A DNA stretch of 64,000 bases, from positions 89,922-153,921 of the forward strand of contig JAHDPL010000027.1 in assembly GCA_018434355.1 (NCBI GenBank), written 5' to 3'. Source of the DNA: Sporomusaceae bacterium (lineage in GTDB: Bacteria; Bacillota; Negativicutes; UBA1444). The translations under genes and the position numbers were made by a program. The notes under the pieces were generated by a model. That model did not search any database, was not told where the DNA came from, and was given only the letters and a program-made list of their open reading frames with translations. The number at the start of each line of letters is the position of its first letter. The stretch's first letter is position 1. Positions 9,024 through 18,511 of this stretch are shown here, piece by piece.

Positions 9024-9959
9024 CTATTTCGCCACCATGCCGCGTTTGGCCAGTTCTTTCAGCACGCTCTCGATGATGATCCGCTCCATCGATTCACCCG
9101 ATGCTGCCGGACTCTCGACAAAGTTGTCCGCAATCCCGAGGATGCGGGCGGCGTTCTTGAACATGATTTTTTCGCGGACTTCCGGCGAAAACGGAATCGA
9201 TTCATAATTTTTCAGCGCCACGCGGAAATCGACGAACGGATGGGCGCTGGCATACACCACCTTGTCGGTGATCAGCGTGTTGATCGCCTGGATGTAGGCT
9301 TCCGACTGCGGGAAAAACTCATATTCCGACAGTTCCAGATACACGTTGGCATTGCGCTGCGTCACCATGATCATTTCATTGACCCAGGGATAGCCGCCGT
9401 GGCTGACCACGATCTTCAGCTCGGGAAAATCACGGGCGACAAAATCGATGTAACGCGGCGCAACATGGTCGATGACGGTGTTGGGAACCAGTGTCGCCGG
9501 CCCAGTTGTCATGATCACCGGAATCTCCAGCTCGCAACACTTGGCATAGATCGGATAAAATTTGGCGTCATTGACATAAATCTGCGCCAGGTAAGGGTCG
9601 ATGGCAGCACCGCGGAACCCGTCCTCTTCCACCAGCTTTTTCAGCTCGCGGATGCCGCGCATCCCTTTATGCGGGTCTACGCCTGCAAAGGCGATGAACT
9701 TGTCGGGATACTTCGATTTGAACTCCAGCACGCTGGGGTTGTTGGACTTGGACGCGAAAGTGCTTTCACAGTCTCGCCCGGTGATGACTGCTTTGACCAC
9801 CGAGTGGCGGTTCAGGTCGGCCACGACCTCATCCAGGGTTTGTGGCTTCATCTTGTCAAAGTCGATCGTCGCGCACAGCCCCTTGAACATGGTGCTGTTG
9901 GCGATTCCGTTCAAGGTTTCGGCGGTATTGGGCCGAAACCGGAAGTCAATGATCCGCAT
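9024..9959 (-). CDS. Amidohydrolase-2/ACMSD-fold protein lacking metal ligands, with encapsulation peptide
   Basis: 311 residues of the amidohydrolase-2 (TIM-barrel) family. The N-terminal His-x-His that normally binds metal is Arg7-Phe-Arg9 (IIDFRFRP). The late strand that usually carries the catalytic Asp (GSDYP-like) reads ASAHPFVDF. The HGGYPW histidine is kept. The C-terminus has a Pro/Ala/Ser linker followed by an amphipathic helix (MERIIIESVLKELAKRG), the pattern of an encapsulation peptide. It starts at the ATG 9959 (GAGGAGG upstream), overlapping the activase gene by 14 nt. The position between lyase activase and shell genes and the targeting tail suggest a lumen protein. Its function is unknown; it may be non-catalytic or use a different chemistry. 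Confidence 0.85.
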   Translation of the reverse strand: MRIIDFRFRPNTAETLNGIANSTMFKGLCATIDFDKMKPQTLDEVVADLNRHSVVKAVITGRDCESTFASKSNNPSVLEFKSKYPDKFIAFAGVDPHKGMRGIRELKKLVEEDGFRGAAIDPYLAQIYVNDAKFYPIYAKCCELEIPVIMTTGPATLVPNTVIDHVAPRYIDFVARDFPELKIVVSHGGYPWVNEMIMVTQRNANVYLELSEYEFFPQSEAYIQAINTLITDKVVYASAHPFVDFRVALKNYESIPFSPEVREKIMFKNAARILGIADNFVESPAASGESMERIIIESVLKELAKRGMVAK

Positions 9960-10878
9960 GAGTGCTCCTCCTCTGTTTTGCATATTCCGTCAGTTCTTTG
10001 GCCCGTTCCTCTGCCAGCTTGACCTCGCCCATCGGATACTCGCGGTCAAGGAACTGGTACTTCGACTGCCCCATACGGTGGTACGGCAACAGTTCATAGC
10101 CAACATGCAGTTCGTTGACAAAACCGACGATCGTGGCGATTTCCGCTTCCGTATCGTTGAAGCCGGGAATCAGCGGCGTACGGACCAGTACCTCGAGCTG
10201 CGGGAATGTCTGACGGATTTTGCGCAAGTTTTCCATGATCAGCGCGTTGTCTGCGCCGGTAAATTCCTTGTGTTTCTGCGGGTCGACCGATTTGATGTCA
10301 TACAGCAGGAAGTTCAGATGCCGGCAGGCCTCCTGCAATCGCTCCCATTCGACCGCGCCACAGGTTTCCATCGCCGTGTTGATCCGGCGCCGTTTGGCTT
10401 CCTTGAGCAAGGCAATGGTGAAATCAGCCTGAACCAGCGGCTCGCCGCCACTGATCGTCAAGCCGCCTTCCGAGCGGGAGTAAAACGCGCTGTCCCGCTC
10501 AACCGCCTTCATCACTTCATCGACGCTCATCATCGCGCCGAACAGGTGCAAGGCTTTGGGCGGGCAAGCATCGACACAGGCGAAGCAGTCGGTGCAAGAC
10601 GCGCGGTCGAGCGAGATTTTGCCGGACGCTTCCTGGCGCACCGCCTGCGACGGGCAAACGCTGCCGCAGCGGAAACACTCGGCCCAACCGATGCATTTGT
10701 TCGGATTGTAGGCGACTTCCGGGTTGATTTTTTGAGACTCCGGGTTGCTGCACCAGCGGCAAGACAACGGACAACCCTTCATGAAAACGATGGTCCGGAT
10801 GCCGGGCCCGTCGTGGACCGAGTAGTGCTGAATATTAAAGACGCAGCCTTTGGCAGCTTGGTTGTTCGGCGCGTTCAC
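9946..10878 (-). CDS. islB: Glycyl radical enzyme activase for isethionate lyase
   Basis: 310 residues. A radical SAM enzyme that uses S-adenosylmethionine to place the glycyl radical on the lyase. The SAM cluster motif is CPLSCRWC (Cys36, 40, 43). An inserted ferredoxin-like domain follows (CIGWAECFRCGSVC and CTDCFACVDAC) that holds two more clusters, as usual in GRE activases. Later motifs include GGLTISGGEPL and an LLYDIKSVD stretch. The start is GTG at 10878, after CAGGAGG. It lies directly downstream of islA, separated by a strong hairpin. Confidence 0.93.
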   Translation of the reverse strand: MNAPNNQAAKGCVFNIQHYSVHDGPGIRTIVFMKGCPLSCRWCSNPESQKINPEVAYNPNKCIGWAECFRCGSVCPSQAVRQEASGKISLDRASCTDCFACVDACPPKALHLFGAMMSVDEVMKAVERDSAFYSRSEGGLTISGGEPLVQADFTIALLKEAKRRRINTAMETCGAVEWERLQEACRHLNFLLYDIKSVDPQKHKEFTGADNALIMENLRKIRQTFPQLEVLVRTPLIPGFNDTEAEIATIVGFVNELHVGYELLPYHRMGQSKYQFLDREYPMGEVKLAEERAKELTEYAKQRRSTHADH

Positions 10879-10895
10879 AGTTTTCCTCCTGAAAA

Positions 10896-10924
10896 GCGGG
10901 TTCCGTCAGCCTGACGGAACCCGC
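10896..10924 (-). other. Perfect 13-bp hairpin between lyase and activase genes
   Basis: GCGGGTTCCGTCA and its exact reverse complement are separated by 3 nt, about 30 nt after the islA stop, and followed on the minus strand by TTTTC. It could be a leaky terminator or an RNA-stability/processing element that keeps lyase mRNA more abundant than activase mRNA. Confidence 0.75.
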
Positions 10925-10956
10925 CCGCCATTATTTTACTTTCGGATAATCAATGA

Positions 10957-13440
10957 TCAGATAGTGTGGTTCTCGGTCCGGGCGATCAAATCATCCTGCA
11001 GGTCCGGCGACAAATCGGTGAAATAGGCACTGTAGCCGGCGATCCGCACGATCAGGCCGCGGTAGTTCTCCGGGTCTTTTTTCGCCGCGAGCAGCGTCGT
11101 TTGGTTGATTACGTTAAACTGCAAGTGCCACAACCGTAGGTCGCACCAGGTCTTGATGAACGAGACCAGTTTGCGGGTACCTGCTTCGCCGGCCAAGATC
11201 GAGGGGGTGAACTTAACGTTGAGCAGACGAGCCGCCCGCTCGCGGAAGTCGTAGTTCTTGGTCAGGTAGTTCGACATCAGTACCGCCGTCGGTCCATTGG
11301 CGTCGCACCCCTGCGAAGCAGCCGAGCCATCGGACAGCGGCGTGTATTCTTTACGGCCGTTGGGAGTGGCGCCGACCACTTTGCCGAACGGAACATGCGA
11401 GGTGAACGGAACCAACCGCAGGTCGAGGTGAACGCCGAGTTCTTTGGAGTACTGCTTGGTGAACTTCAGGCACTCACGGTCGAGCAGCTTACCGATAGCG
11501 TCGGAGTACTCATCGTTGTTGCCGTATTTCGGGGCATTGGCGACCATCTGACGGATCGCTTCCTTGCCTTCGAAATTGCAGCGCATTGCTTCCACCATTT
11601 CCGCCATCGTGATTTTCTTCTCTTCATAGATCAGCTTTTTAATTGCCACCAACGAGTCGATGACGGTGGCATAACCCATGAACTCGAAATAGCCGAGGTC
11701 GATGCCGCCCTTGATCACCGGCGAGTGGATGTCTTTCATATCATCCATGCAGCAGTCGTTCAGCGCCGAGCCCATCGGCCAGGCAAAATGGTTTGGCCGC
11801 AGGTTGATGATGATGTGCTGCTGAATAAATGCATGCTTGAGGAAATTGATGTGCTGCTTCAGGTAGGCGTTCCAGAACTCGTCCCATGTCTTGAAGCTGG
11901 TCGGATCGCCGGTCTCAAGGCCGATCAGTTCGTCGCCGTGCTTTTTCATCCGGCCGTTGTACATCGTCATCTCGACTGCCGCCGGGAAGTTGATGTAAGC
12001 GCAGGGACTGGTGTAAGTTTCGCGGTTCGGCATGCGGCACTCGGTGCAGCCGGACACGGCATAGTCGTAAGCGTCTTCGAAACTGGCGCCTTTGGCGAGC
12101 AGTACCGGTACGACTTCTTCGTCGTTGCACAGTTTCGGGAAGCCGGAACCTTCCTTGATCGTTTCGGCCACTTCATACAGGTAACGTTCCGGGGCGCGTG
12201 CATGAATGCGGGCGGCCAGGTCCGGGTAGTGCATCGGGAATTCGCGTTTGGACTGCAGGAACAGATAGGTCAGATCATTGGTGGCGTCCATGCCTTCTCT
12301 GGTCTGTCCGCCGATGGTTACCGCTTCCCAGTGCGCGTAGCCTTCGTTGAAAGCACCGCCGGTCGGCGAGATGTACAGGTCGATGAACTGCGCCATCCCC
12401 ACCCACATGCATTCCATCAGTTCGAGGGTCTGCTCGTCCGTCAGCGCTCCGGACTCCTTGTCCTGCTTGTAGTACGGATAAAGGTACTGGTCCATCCGGC
12501 CATTGGAAATGATCGTGCCGGTTTTTTGCTCCATACGGGAGAACATTTGGGTGAACCACTGCGACTGCATCGCATCGCGGAAATTGCGGGCCGGGTTTTC
12601 CGGCACCCAGGCGCAGCGTTCGGCGATATCCTGCAGTTCCAGTTTGCGAACCGGGTCGGTTTCCTTTTCAGCCATTTCTGCGGCCAGTTTGGCATGCCGC
12701 TGCGCCCACAGCACTATCGCGTCGCAGGCGATAACGATCGCTTCCAGGAACGGGCGTTTCTCCATGTTGTCAACCGGACTCAGCGGGTCGAGCGCCGCCA
12801 TTTTTTCCAGTGCTTCCGCCTTGATCCCCTTGAAACCGCGTTTCAACACTTTTTCATAGTCGTGCACCCATTGGATCGACGAACGGAACGAAGAAGTTTC
12901 GTTGACGATATAGCGGGAAAGGAGCGGATTGGACGGCTCGTAGGTCAATTTCAGCGTCTCGTCCGGCAGCGCCTTGGTCAGGCTCTCGTGGTAGGTTTTT
13001 CCCATCCAGTATGGCGCGATTTCTTCGACTACGATCTTCGCGTCCGCTTCGGAGATCGAGAACGGTGCGCCGACCCGTTTCGGCATTTCTTCCAGCGCTA
13101 AGCCCAGGAAGTCGCCATCCAGTTCGGGGTACAGGATTCCGTAACGGCCTTGGGCGCCGGAGCGGCCGACCAACAGTTGGTTGTCATCGATGTACACGGT
13201 GATGTTTTGGGCGATGTGGTGCATCGCTTTGGCCCAGCGCAAAATCAGCATCTGGCCTTCGGTTTCTTTCATCGATTCGGTGAAATAACGGGCCCGCTCT
13301 ACATCAATGATCGGGCGGAGCTTTTGAATCGATTTGAGGATTTTGTAGGGACGCATCCGTCCGGTGTAAATATCCCGGCCGGCTTGCTCTTCCTGCAAGC
13401 GGTATTCTTGGGGCGAGAGAACTGCGCAATTGGTTTCCAT
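10957..13440 (-). CDS. islA: Isethionate sulfite-lyase (glycyl radical enzyme)
   Basis: Cleaves the C-S bond of isethionate to acetaldehyde and sulfite. The 827 residues from the ATG at 13440 (AAGGAG 8 nt upstream; the earlier in-frame ATG at 13458 overlaps that site) carry the thiyl cysteine in SGCTECR (Cys465), with Glu467 two residues on, and the glycyl radical site in VRIAGYSA (Gly802). The residues I recall as contacting isethionate in Bilophila IslA (Arg189, Ile192, Gln193, Trp374, Cys468, Glu470, Arg678, Phe682, Gly805) all occur here at a constant offset of three: Arg186, Ile189, Gln190 (FRSSIQW), Trp371 (YAHWEAV), Arg675 and Phe679 (RLVPFTSH). This separates it from choline, diol and other GREs. 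It has no obvious N-terminal encapsulation extension. The source of sulfite reductase is not in the window. Confidence 0.95.
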   Translation of the reverse strand: METNCAVLSPQEYRLQEEQAGRDIYTGRMRPYKILKSIQKLRPIIDVERARYFTESMKETEGQMLILRWAKAMHHIAQNITVYIDDNQLLVGRSGAQGRYGILYPELDGDFLGLALEEMPKRVGAPFSISEADAKIVVEEIAPYWMGKTYHESLTKALPDETLKLTYEPSNPLLSRYIVNETSSFRSSIQWVHDYEKVLKRGFKGIKAEALEKMAALDPLSPVDNMEKRPFLEAIVIACDAIVLWAQRHAKLAAEMAEKETDPVRKLELQDIAERCAWVPENPARNFRDAMQSQWFTQMFSRMEQKTGTIISNGRMDQYLYPYYKQDKESGALTDEQTLELMECMWVGMAQFIDLYISPTGGAFNEGYAHWEAVTIGGQTREGMDATNDLTYLFLQSKREFPMHYPDLAARIHARAPERYLYEVAETIKEGSGFPKLCNDEEVVPVLLAKGASFEDAYDYAVSGCTECRMPNRETYTSPCAYINFPAAVEMTMYNGRMKKHGDELIGLETGDPTSFKTWDEFWNAYLKQHINFLKHAFIQQHIIINLRPNHFAWPMGSALNDCCMDDMKDIHSPVIKGGIDLGYFEFMGYATVIDSLVAIKKLIYEEKKITMAEMVEAMRCNFEGKEAIRQMVANAPKYGNNDEYSDAIGKLLDRECLKFTKQYSKELGVHLDLRLVPFTSHVPFGKVVGATPNGRKEYTPLSDGSAASQGCDANGPTAVLMSNYLTKNYDFRERAARLLNVKFTPSILAGEAGTRKLVSFIKTWCDLRLWHLQFNVINQTTLLAAKKDPENYRGLIVRIAGYSAYFTDLSPDLQDDLIARTENHTI

Positions 13441-13483
13441 CAGATATTCTCCTTTCATAATACGAATTCTTGACGACAGGTTA

Positions 13484-13516
13484 GGCAGCCCCCTGTGCGA
13501 AACGCCGGGGACCGCC
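13484..13516 (-). other. Intercistronic hairpin between TRAP permease and lyase genes
   Basis: On the minus strand GGCGGTCCCC pairs with GGGGGCTGCC (10 bp, two G-T pairs) around a 13-nt loop. There is no U-run. It probably shapes RNA stability or processing between the transporter and enzyme parts of the operon. Confidence 0.55.
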
Positions 13517-13522
13517 TGCTAT

Positions 13523-15436
13523 TTACTTGAGGAACCGGGTCAGGTACAGAGACAGTTCGGGGATATAGGTCACAGCCATCAGTACCAGCAGCATGCCGAT
13601 CAATTGGGGCAGGGCTGCCTTTGCAATTTTTTCGATTCGCAATTTGGCTACGCTGCTTGCGACAAACAGGTTCACGCCGACCGGCGGAGTAACAAAGCCA
13701 ATGGCCAGGTTGACCACCATGATCACGCCGAAATGGATCGGGTCCACGCCGACTTTTGTCACGACCGGCAATAGGATCGGCGTAAGGATGACGATCGCCG
13801 CCAGCGCTTCCATGAATGTACCCACCCAGAGCAGGAACAGGTTGATGACAAGCAGGATCAAGATTTTACTGCTGGTCAGACCGAGAATGAATTCGGCCAT
13901 GATCGTCGGCACTTGCTCGATAGTCATGATGTTGCCGAAAATTGTCGCCATGGCAATCAGTACGATGACGATGGCCGAAGTGCTGCAAGCTTCCATAACG
14001 CAGCCGGTGATGTTGCTCAGGTTAATTTCCCTGTACACGAAGCAGCCGACGAGCAGTCCGTACAGCGCCGATACCGCCGCTGCTTCGGTCGGCGTCATGA
14101 TGCCGCCGTAAATGCCGCCCAGGATGATGACCGGAACCATCAGCGCCCATTTCGCATCCCAAATCGCCTTGATCATTGTTTTTGCGTTGCGCTCGCGCTC
14201 GACGCCGCGCCAGCCCATTTTTTTCGAGTAATAATAACTCACTGCCATCAATACCAGTCCGGTCAACACGCCAGGCACAATACCGCCGATAAACAGCTTG
14301 CCGATCGAGGCCTGGGCCGAAACCCCATAGACGACGAACGGGTTGCTCGGCGGAATCATGACGCCGATCGCGCCGGCGCAGGCAATGACAGCCGCAGAGA
14401 AGTATTTGTCATAGCCGCGTTCGACCATCGCCGGAATCGTCAGCGAACCGATGGCGGCCACCGTGGCCGGCCCGGAACCGCTGATCGCGGCAAAGAACAT
14501 CGAAGTGGCGATCGTGGCTAGCGCCATTCCTCCGTACAGCGAGCCGAGCATTTCATCGGCCAGCGCCAATAGTCGCTGCGACAGGCCGCCTGCTCCCATG
14601 AATACGCCGGCGGCAATGAAGAACGGAATTGCCATGATTGGAAAACTGTCGATGGACGTGAAGGCAATTTGCGCCACATACTCAAACGGCAGGGTTTCTG
14701 CGCCGATGATCGTCGCCAGCGCAGATAAGCCGAGCGCGATCGCGATAGGCACGCCAAGGATTAACAGCACGATGAAATAACCGAATAGCCAGGCCAGTGC
14801 AGCCAAGTCAAGCTCAAGAAACACCGGCGTGCAGAGTGCGGCAAAACTCGCGGCGCCGATCAAAGCATCACGCACGCCACAGTCCAGCACCCGCGCATAC
14901 AGATCCTGCAGCAACCGGACCGACATCAGACCGAAGCCGATCGGCAACACCATATAGGGTATGAAGTAGGGAATCATCAGCGCCGGAGTCGTTTGCGGGA
15001 ATTTCATCATCATTTTCAGATGGTCCATACCCATGATTAGGACCACGCCGGTCAAGGTCAGGAACGCCAGGTCGACGATAACCCAGCTGATGGCCTGGAA
15101 CCGGGGCGACAGCCGCTCAAACACCAGATCGACGCGGATGTTGTTGCGCCGTTTGATGGCGACCGGAACCGCCAGATAGGATATCCAGATGAATATGTAA
15201 CGGGCAGTCTCTTCCGTCCATGCCGCCCCGCCGGATGTTCCAAACAAATCGGTCAACACATAGCGATAAAACGTCTGGTAGGAGATGATCAGGATGATCG
15301 CCAACATCCCAAACACCAGAAACGGTTTTTCCAAATTTTCGTCAAGGAAACGCAGCCATTTTTTCAGGCCGCCCTGCTCCTGGACCATGACTTCCACTGG
15401 TTGCTCAATCGCCGTCTCAGATACTAATTTTGACAT
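13523..15436 (-). CDS. TRAP transporter fused DctQ-DctM permease
   Basis: 637 residues. The small membrane subunit (DctQ, about residues 25-180, with the ARYIFIWISYLAVPVAIKR signature) is fused to the large DctM/TRAP-T permease (about 200-637, 12 or more membrane segments, with PTEAAAVSALYG and GVNLFVASS motifs). Ion-driven uptake of a small organic acid with the partner binding protein encoded upstream; by operon context the substrate is isethionate. The ATG at 15436 (AGGG 7 nt upstream) is preferred over one two codons upstream. Fused DctQM proteins are known in the family. Confidence 0.92.
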   Translation of the reverse strand: MSKLVSETAIEQPVEVMVQEQGGLKKWLRFLDENLEKPFLVFGMLAIILIISYQTFYRYVLTDLFGTSGGAAWTEETARYIFIWISYLAVPVAIKRRNNIRVDLVFERLSPRFQAISWVIVDLAFLTLTGVVLIMGMDHLKMMMKFPQTTPALMIPYFIPYMVLPIGFGLMSVRLLQDLYARVLDCGVRDALIGAASFAALCTPVFLELDLAALAWLFGYFIVLLILGVPIAIALGLSALATIIGAETLPFEYVAQIAFTSIDSFPIMAIPFFIAAGVFMGAGGLSQRLLALADEMLGSLYGGMALATIATSMFFAAISGSGPATVAAIGSLTIPAMVERGYDKYFSAAVIACAGAIGVMIPPSNPFVVYGVSAQASIGKLFIGGIVPGVLTGLVLMAVSYYYSKKMGWRGVERERNAKTMIKAIWDAKWALMVPVIILGGIYGGIMTPTEAAAVSALYGLLVGCFVYREINLSNITGCVMEACSTSAIVIVLIAMATIFGNIMTIEQVPTIMAEFILGLTSSKILILLVINLFLLWVGTFMEALAAIVILTPILLPVVTKVGVDPIHFGVIMVVNLAIGFVTPPVGVNLFVASSVAKLRIEKIAKAALPQLIGMLLVLMAVTYIPELSLYLTRFLK

Positions 15437-15494
15437 TCTCATGCCCTCACTTATCGGTTGTCGCTATCTTCCGTCATTGGGGGGAGGGGGGGAT

Positions 15495-15514
15495 GGGAGG
15501 GCGCCCGCCCTCCC
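15495..15514 (-). other. GC-rich hairpin after the TRAP binding-protein gene
   Basis: GGGAGGGCG and its exact reverse complement enclose 2 nt, about 20 nt after the binding-protein stop. The flanking strand is a run of G (plus) / C (minus). No U-run follows. Hairpins at this place often protect the 3' end of binding-protein mRNA so that this subunit is made in excess. Confidence 0.7.
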
Positions 15515-15535
15515 GTGCCGCGATGCAAGAACGAA

Positions 15536-16741
<1,206 letters not shown>

Positions 16742-16770
16742 CTAGCGTTTTCGTCCGTGAACTGAAAAAT

Positions 16771-16881
16771 GGGAATTTTGTTGAATAATTGCAACAAAAT
16801 TCCCATATCGACCGAAAGTGGCGAATTTACGGCGTTTATCGCGCTGTTGCCAAGTTGCAACAGTTGTGCAGTTTTGCAACA
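16771..16881 (-). promoter_or_regulatory. Probable activator (enhancer) sites upstream of the sigma-54 promoter
   Basis: Two inverted repeats of the form GTTG-N8-CAAC are centred near 16788 and 16854, both with the spacer ending in TTG. A weaker GTTG-N10-CAAC is centred near 16872. The first is embedded in a perfect 13-bp inverted repeat (16771-16804). They lie about 70-190 bp upstream of the -24 element, the right range for an enhancer-binding protein. The 16771-16804 repeat is followed on the minus strand by ATTTTT, so it could instead, or also, terminate the activator gene. Confidence 0.65.
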
Positions 16882-16885
16882 CGGT

Positions 16886-18328
16886 TTATTGAATCAGGCC
16901 ATAACGTTTTAATTTGCGAAAAATTGTTGTTCGATCCACTTTATAGTAACCGGCGACAGCAGCGACAGATTTTTTTTCCTGCAACGCCGTCCTGAGCAAC
17001 TCTTTCTCCATCTCTTCCATGATTTCGTTCAGCGAGCCGCCGCGCTGGTCGATGCAGACCCTCGACTGCGCCATATAGTGCGGCAAGTCGGCCACCTGCA
17101 GCGTTTCACTTTCCCGAATGACCACCATGCTCTGTACAAAGTTCTCCAACTCACGGACGTTGCCGGGCCAACGGTATTCGGTCAGCAATTGGGCCGCTTC
17201 CTCCGATATGCAGACTTTCTTTTTATATTTGTGATTGAACAAGTCAAGGAAATTTTCGACCAACGGCAGGATATCCTCTCTGCGTTCCCGTAGCGGCGGC
17301 AATTCCAAGACCCCCACCTTTAACCGGTAGTAAAGGTCGCGACGGAACGTCCCCTGTTCAACCGCTTTTTGCAAGTCTCGATTGGTCGCCGCGATGAACC
17401 TGACATCGACCCGCAGCACCGCCGTCGAGCCAACCCGCATGATTTCCTGGTCCTGCAGGGCCCGCAGCAGTTTGGCCTGCGCCGGCAGCGACAGTTCGCC
17501 AATTTCGTCAAGAAACAACGTCCCTTTTTCGGCCATTTCAAACAAACCGGCCTTGCCTTTGGCCTGCGCACCCGAGAATGCGCCCGCTTCGTAACCGAAC
17601 AGCTCCGATTCAATCAGATTCTCTGGAATCGTCGTACAGTCTACTTTGAAAAACGGCTGGCGCGAGCGGGGACTCTTTTCGTGGATCCGCCGCGCAGCTA
17701 CTCCTTTGCCAACGCCTGTCTCGCCCAAAAGCAACACTGTGGCATCCGACTTTGCCAGCACGTCCATCAGGCCAATCAGTTTCTGCATGCGCGGACTCTG
17801 CACTTCCGCATAGGAGTGGGCGGCGCTCTTGTTCGAAATATAATGGGCTTCGCTGCGGAACCGGTCCAGCAGCTCTTGTTGATGGCCCATCTGGTCCTGC
17901 AGTTGGGAAAGCAAAGTGACGTCGCGGACGAAGGTGACAACCATCACGACCTGACCGTCCTTGTCAAACACAGGGTGCCCGCTCAAAAACACCTTCTTGC
18001 CGATCTTGGTCATTTGGACCGAAGTTTTCGGTTGGCCGCTCTTGACGATTTCCGGATTCAGCGCAATATCGTACTTGCCGTCGCGGACCAGCTCCAGGAC
18101 ATGCCGCCCCAGCAATTCTTCCTTTTTAAGCCCTGTCAGCTGCTCATACATCGTATTGACTTTCAGCGTGATGCCGTTGCGGTCGGAGATATAGACCCCA
18201 TCGCTCAATACATCCAGGATTCCGTCACAGAAGGCTTCGATGTCGTTGCTGAAACAAGAATTCTTTTTCAAGACGCTCCCCCTCGCAAAATACCGACGCT
18301 TGTCTGGTGCATGTTGTAGATTCGACAT
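16886..18328 (-). CDS. Sigma-54-dependent activator with PAS domain, likely regulator of isethionate operon
   Basis: 480 residues from the ATG at 18328: PAS sensor (about 35-140), AAA+ domain with Walker A GETGVGKG, Walker B GTLFLDEIGEL, and a C-terminal Fis-type helix-turn-helix (SVAAVAGYYKVDRTTIFRKL). The sigma-54 contact loop is GAFSGA rather than the usual GAFTGA, a conservative Thr-to-Ser change. The start is uncertain: GAGGAG lies 12 nt before 18328, and a TTG at about 18274 with AGGGGG upstream is an alternative. It probably senses isethionate or a product through the PAS domain and binds the inverted repeats just downstream of its own gene. Confidence 0.9.
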   Translation of the reverse strand: MSNLQHAPDKRRYFARGSVLKKNSCFSNDIEAFCDGILDVLSDGVYISDRNGITLKVNTMYEQLTGLKKEELLGRHVLELVRDGKYDIALNPEIVKSGQPKTSVQMTKIGKKVFLSGHPVFDKDGQVVMVVTFVRDVTLLSQLQDQMGHQQELLDRFRSEAHYISNKSAAHSYAEVQSPRMQKLIGLMDVLAKSDATVLLLGETGVGKGVAARRIHEKSPRSRQPFFKVDCTTIPENLIESELFGYEAGAFSGAQAKGKAGLFEMAEKGTLFLDEIGELSLPAQAKLLRALQDQEIMRVGSTAVLRVDVRFIAATNRDLQKAVEQGTFRRDLYYRLKVGVLELPPLRERREDILPLVENFLDLFNHKYKKKVCISEEAAQLLTEYRWPGNVRELENFVQSMVVIRESETLQVADLPHYMAQSRVCIDQRGGSLNEIMEEMEKELLRTALQEKKSVAAVAGYYKVDRTTIFRKLKRYGLIQ

Positions 18329-18365
18329 GCTGTCGCGAAACTCCTCGTAATTTGTCGAATAATTC

Positions 18366-18392
18366 GACGCCTTCGATTGAATCGAAGACGTC
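18366..18392. repeat. Intergenic hairpin repeat, copy 1
   Basis: Arms GACGCCTTCGATT and AATCGAAGACGTC around one central base; one mismatch (A for G) against the copies at 24748 and 62399. It sits between the divergent activator and permease genes and has no T-run on either side, so it is not an obvious terminator here. Confidence 0.6.
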
Positions 18393-18511
18393 GCAACAAA
18401 TCCAGCAGATTTTTGTGTTTGGAAAAGAACGGAATAGCATGTTACAATGAAAAAAAATCGACATCCGAAGCAGCGTGGAACACGCACCCGATGATGGAGG
18501 AGGCAAACGCA

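Noticed and set aside
8616..13101. Long plus-strand open frames of 437-568 codons opposite the lyase, activase and shell genes
   Set aside because: They are antisense shadows of clearly coding, GC-rich minus-strand genes; translations are Arg/His/Gln-rich without domains.
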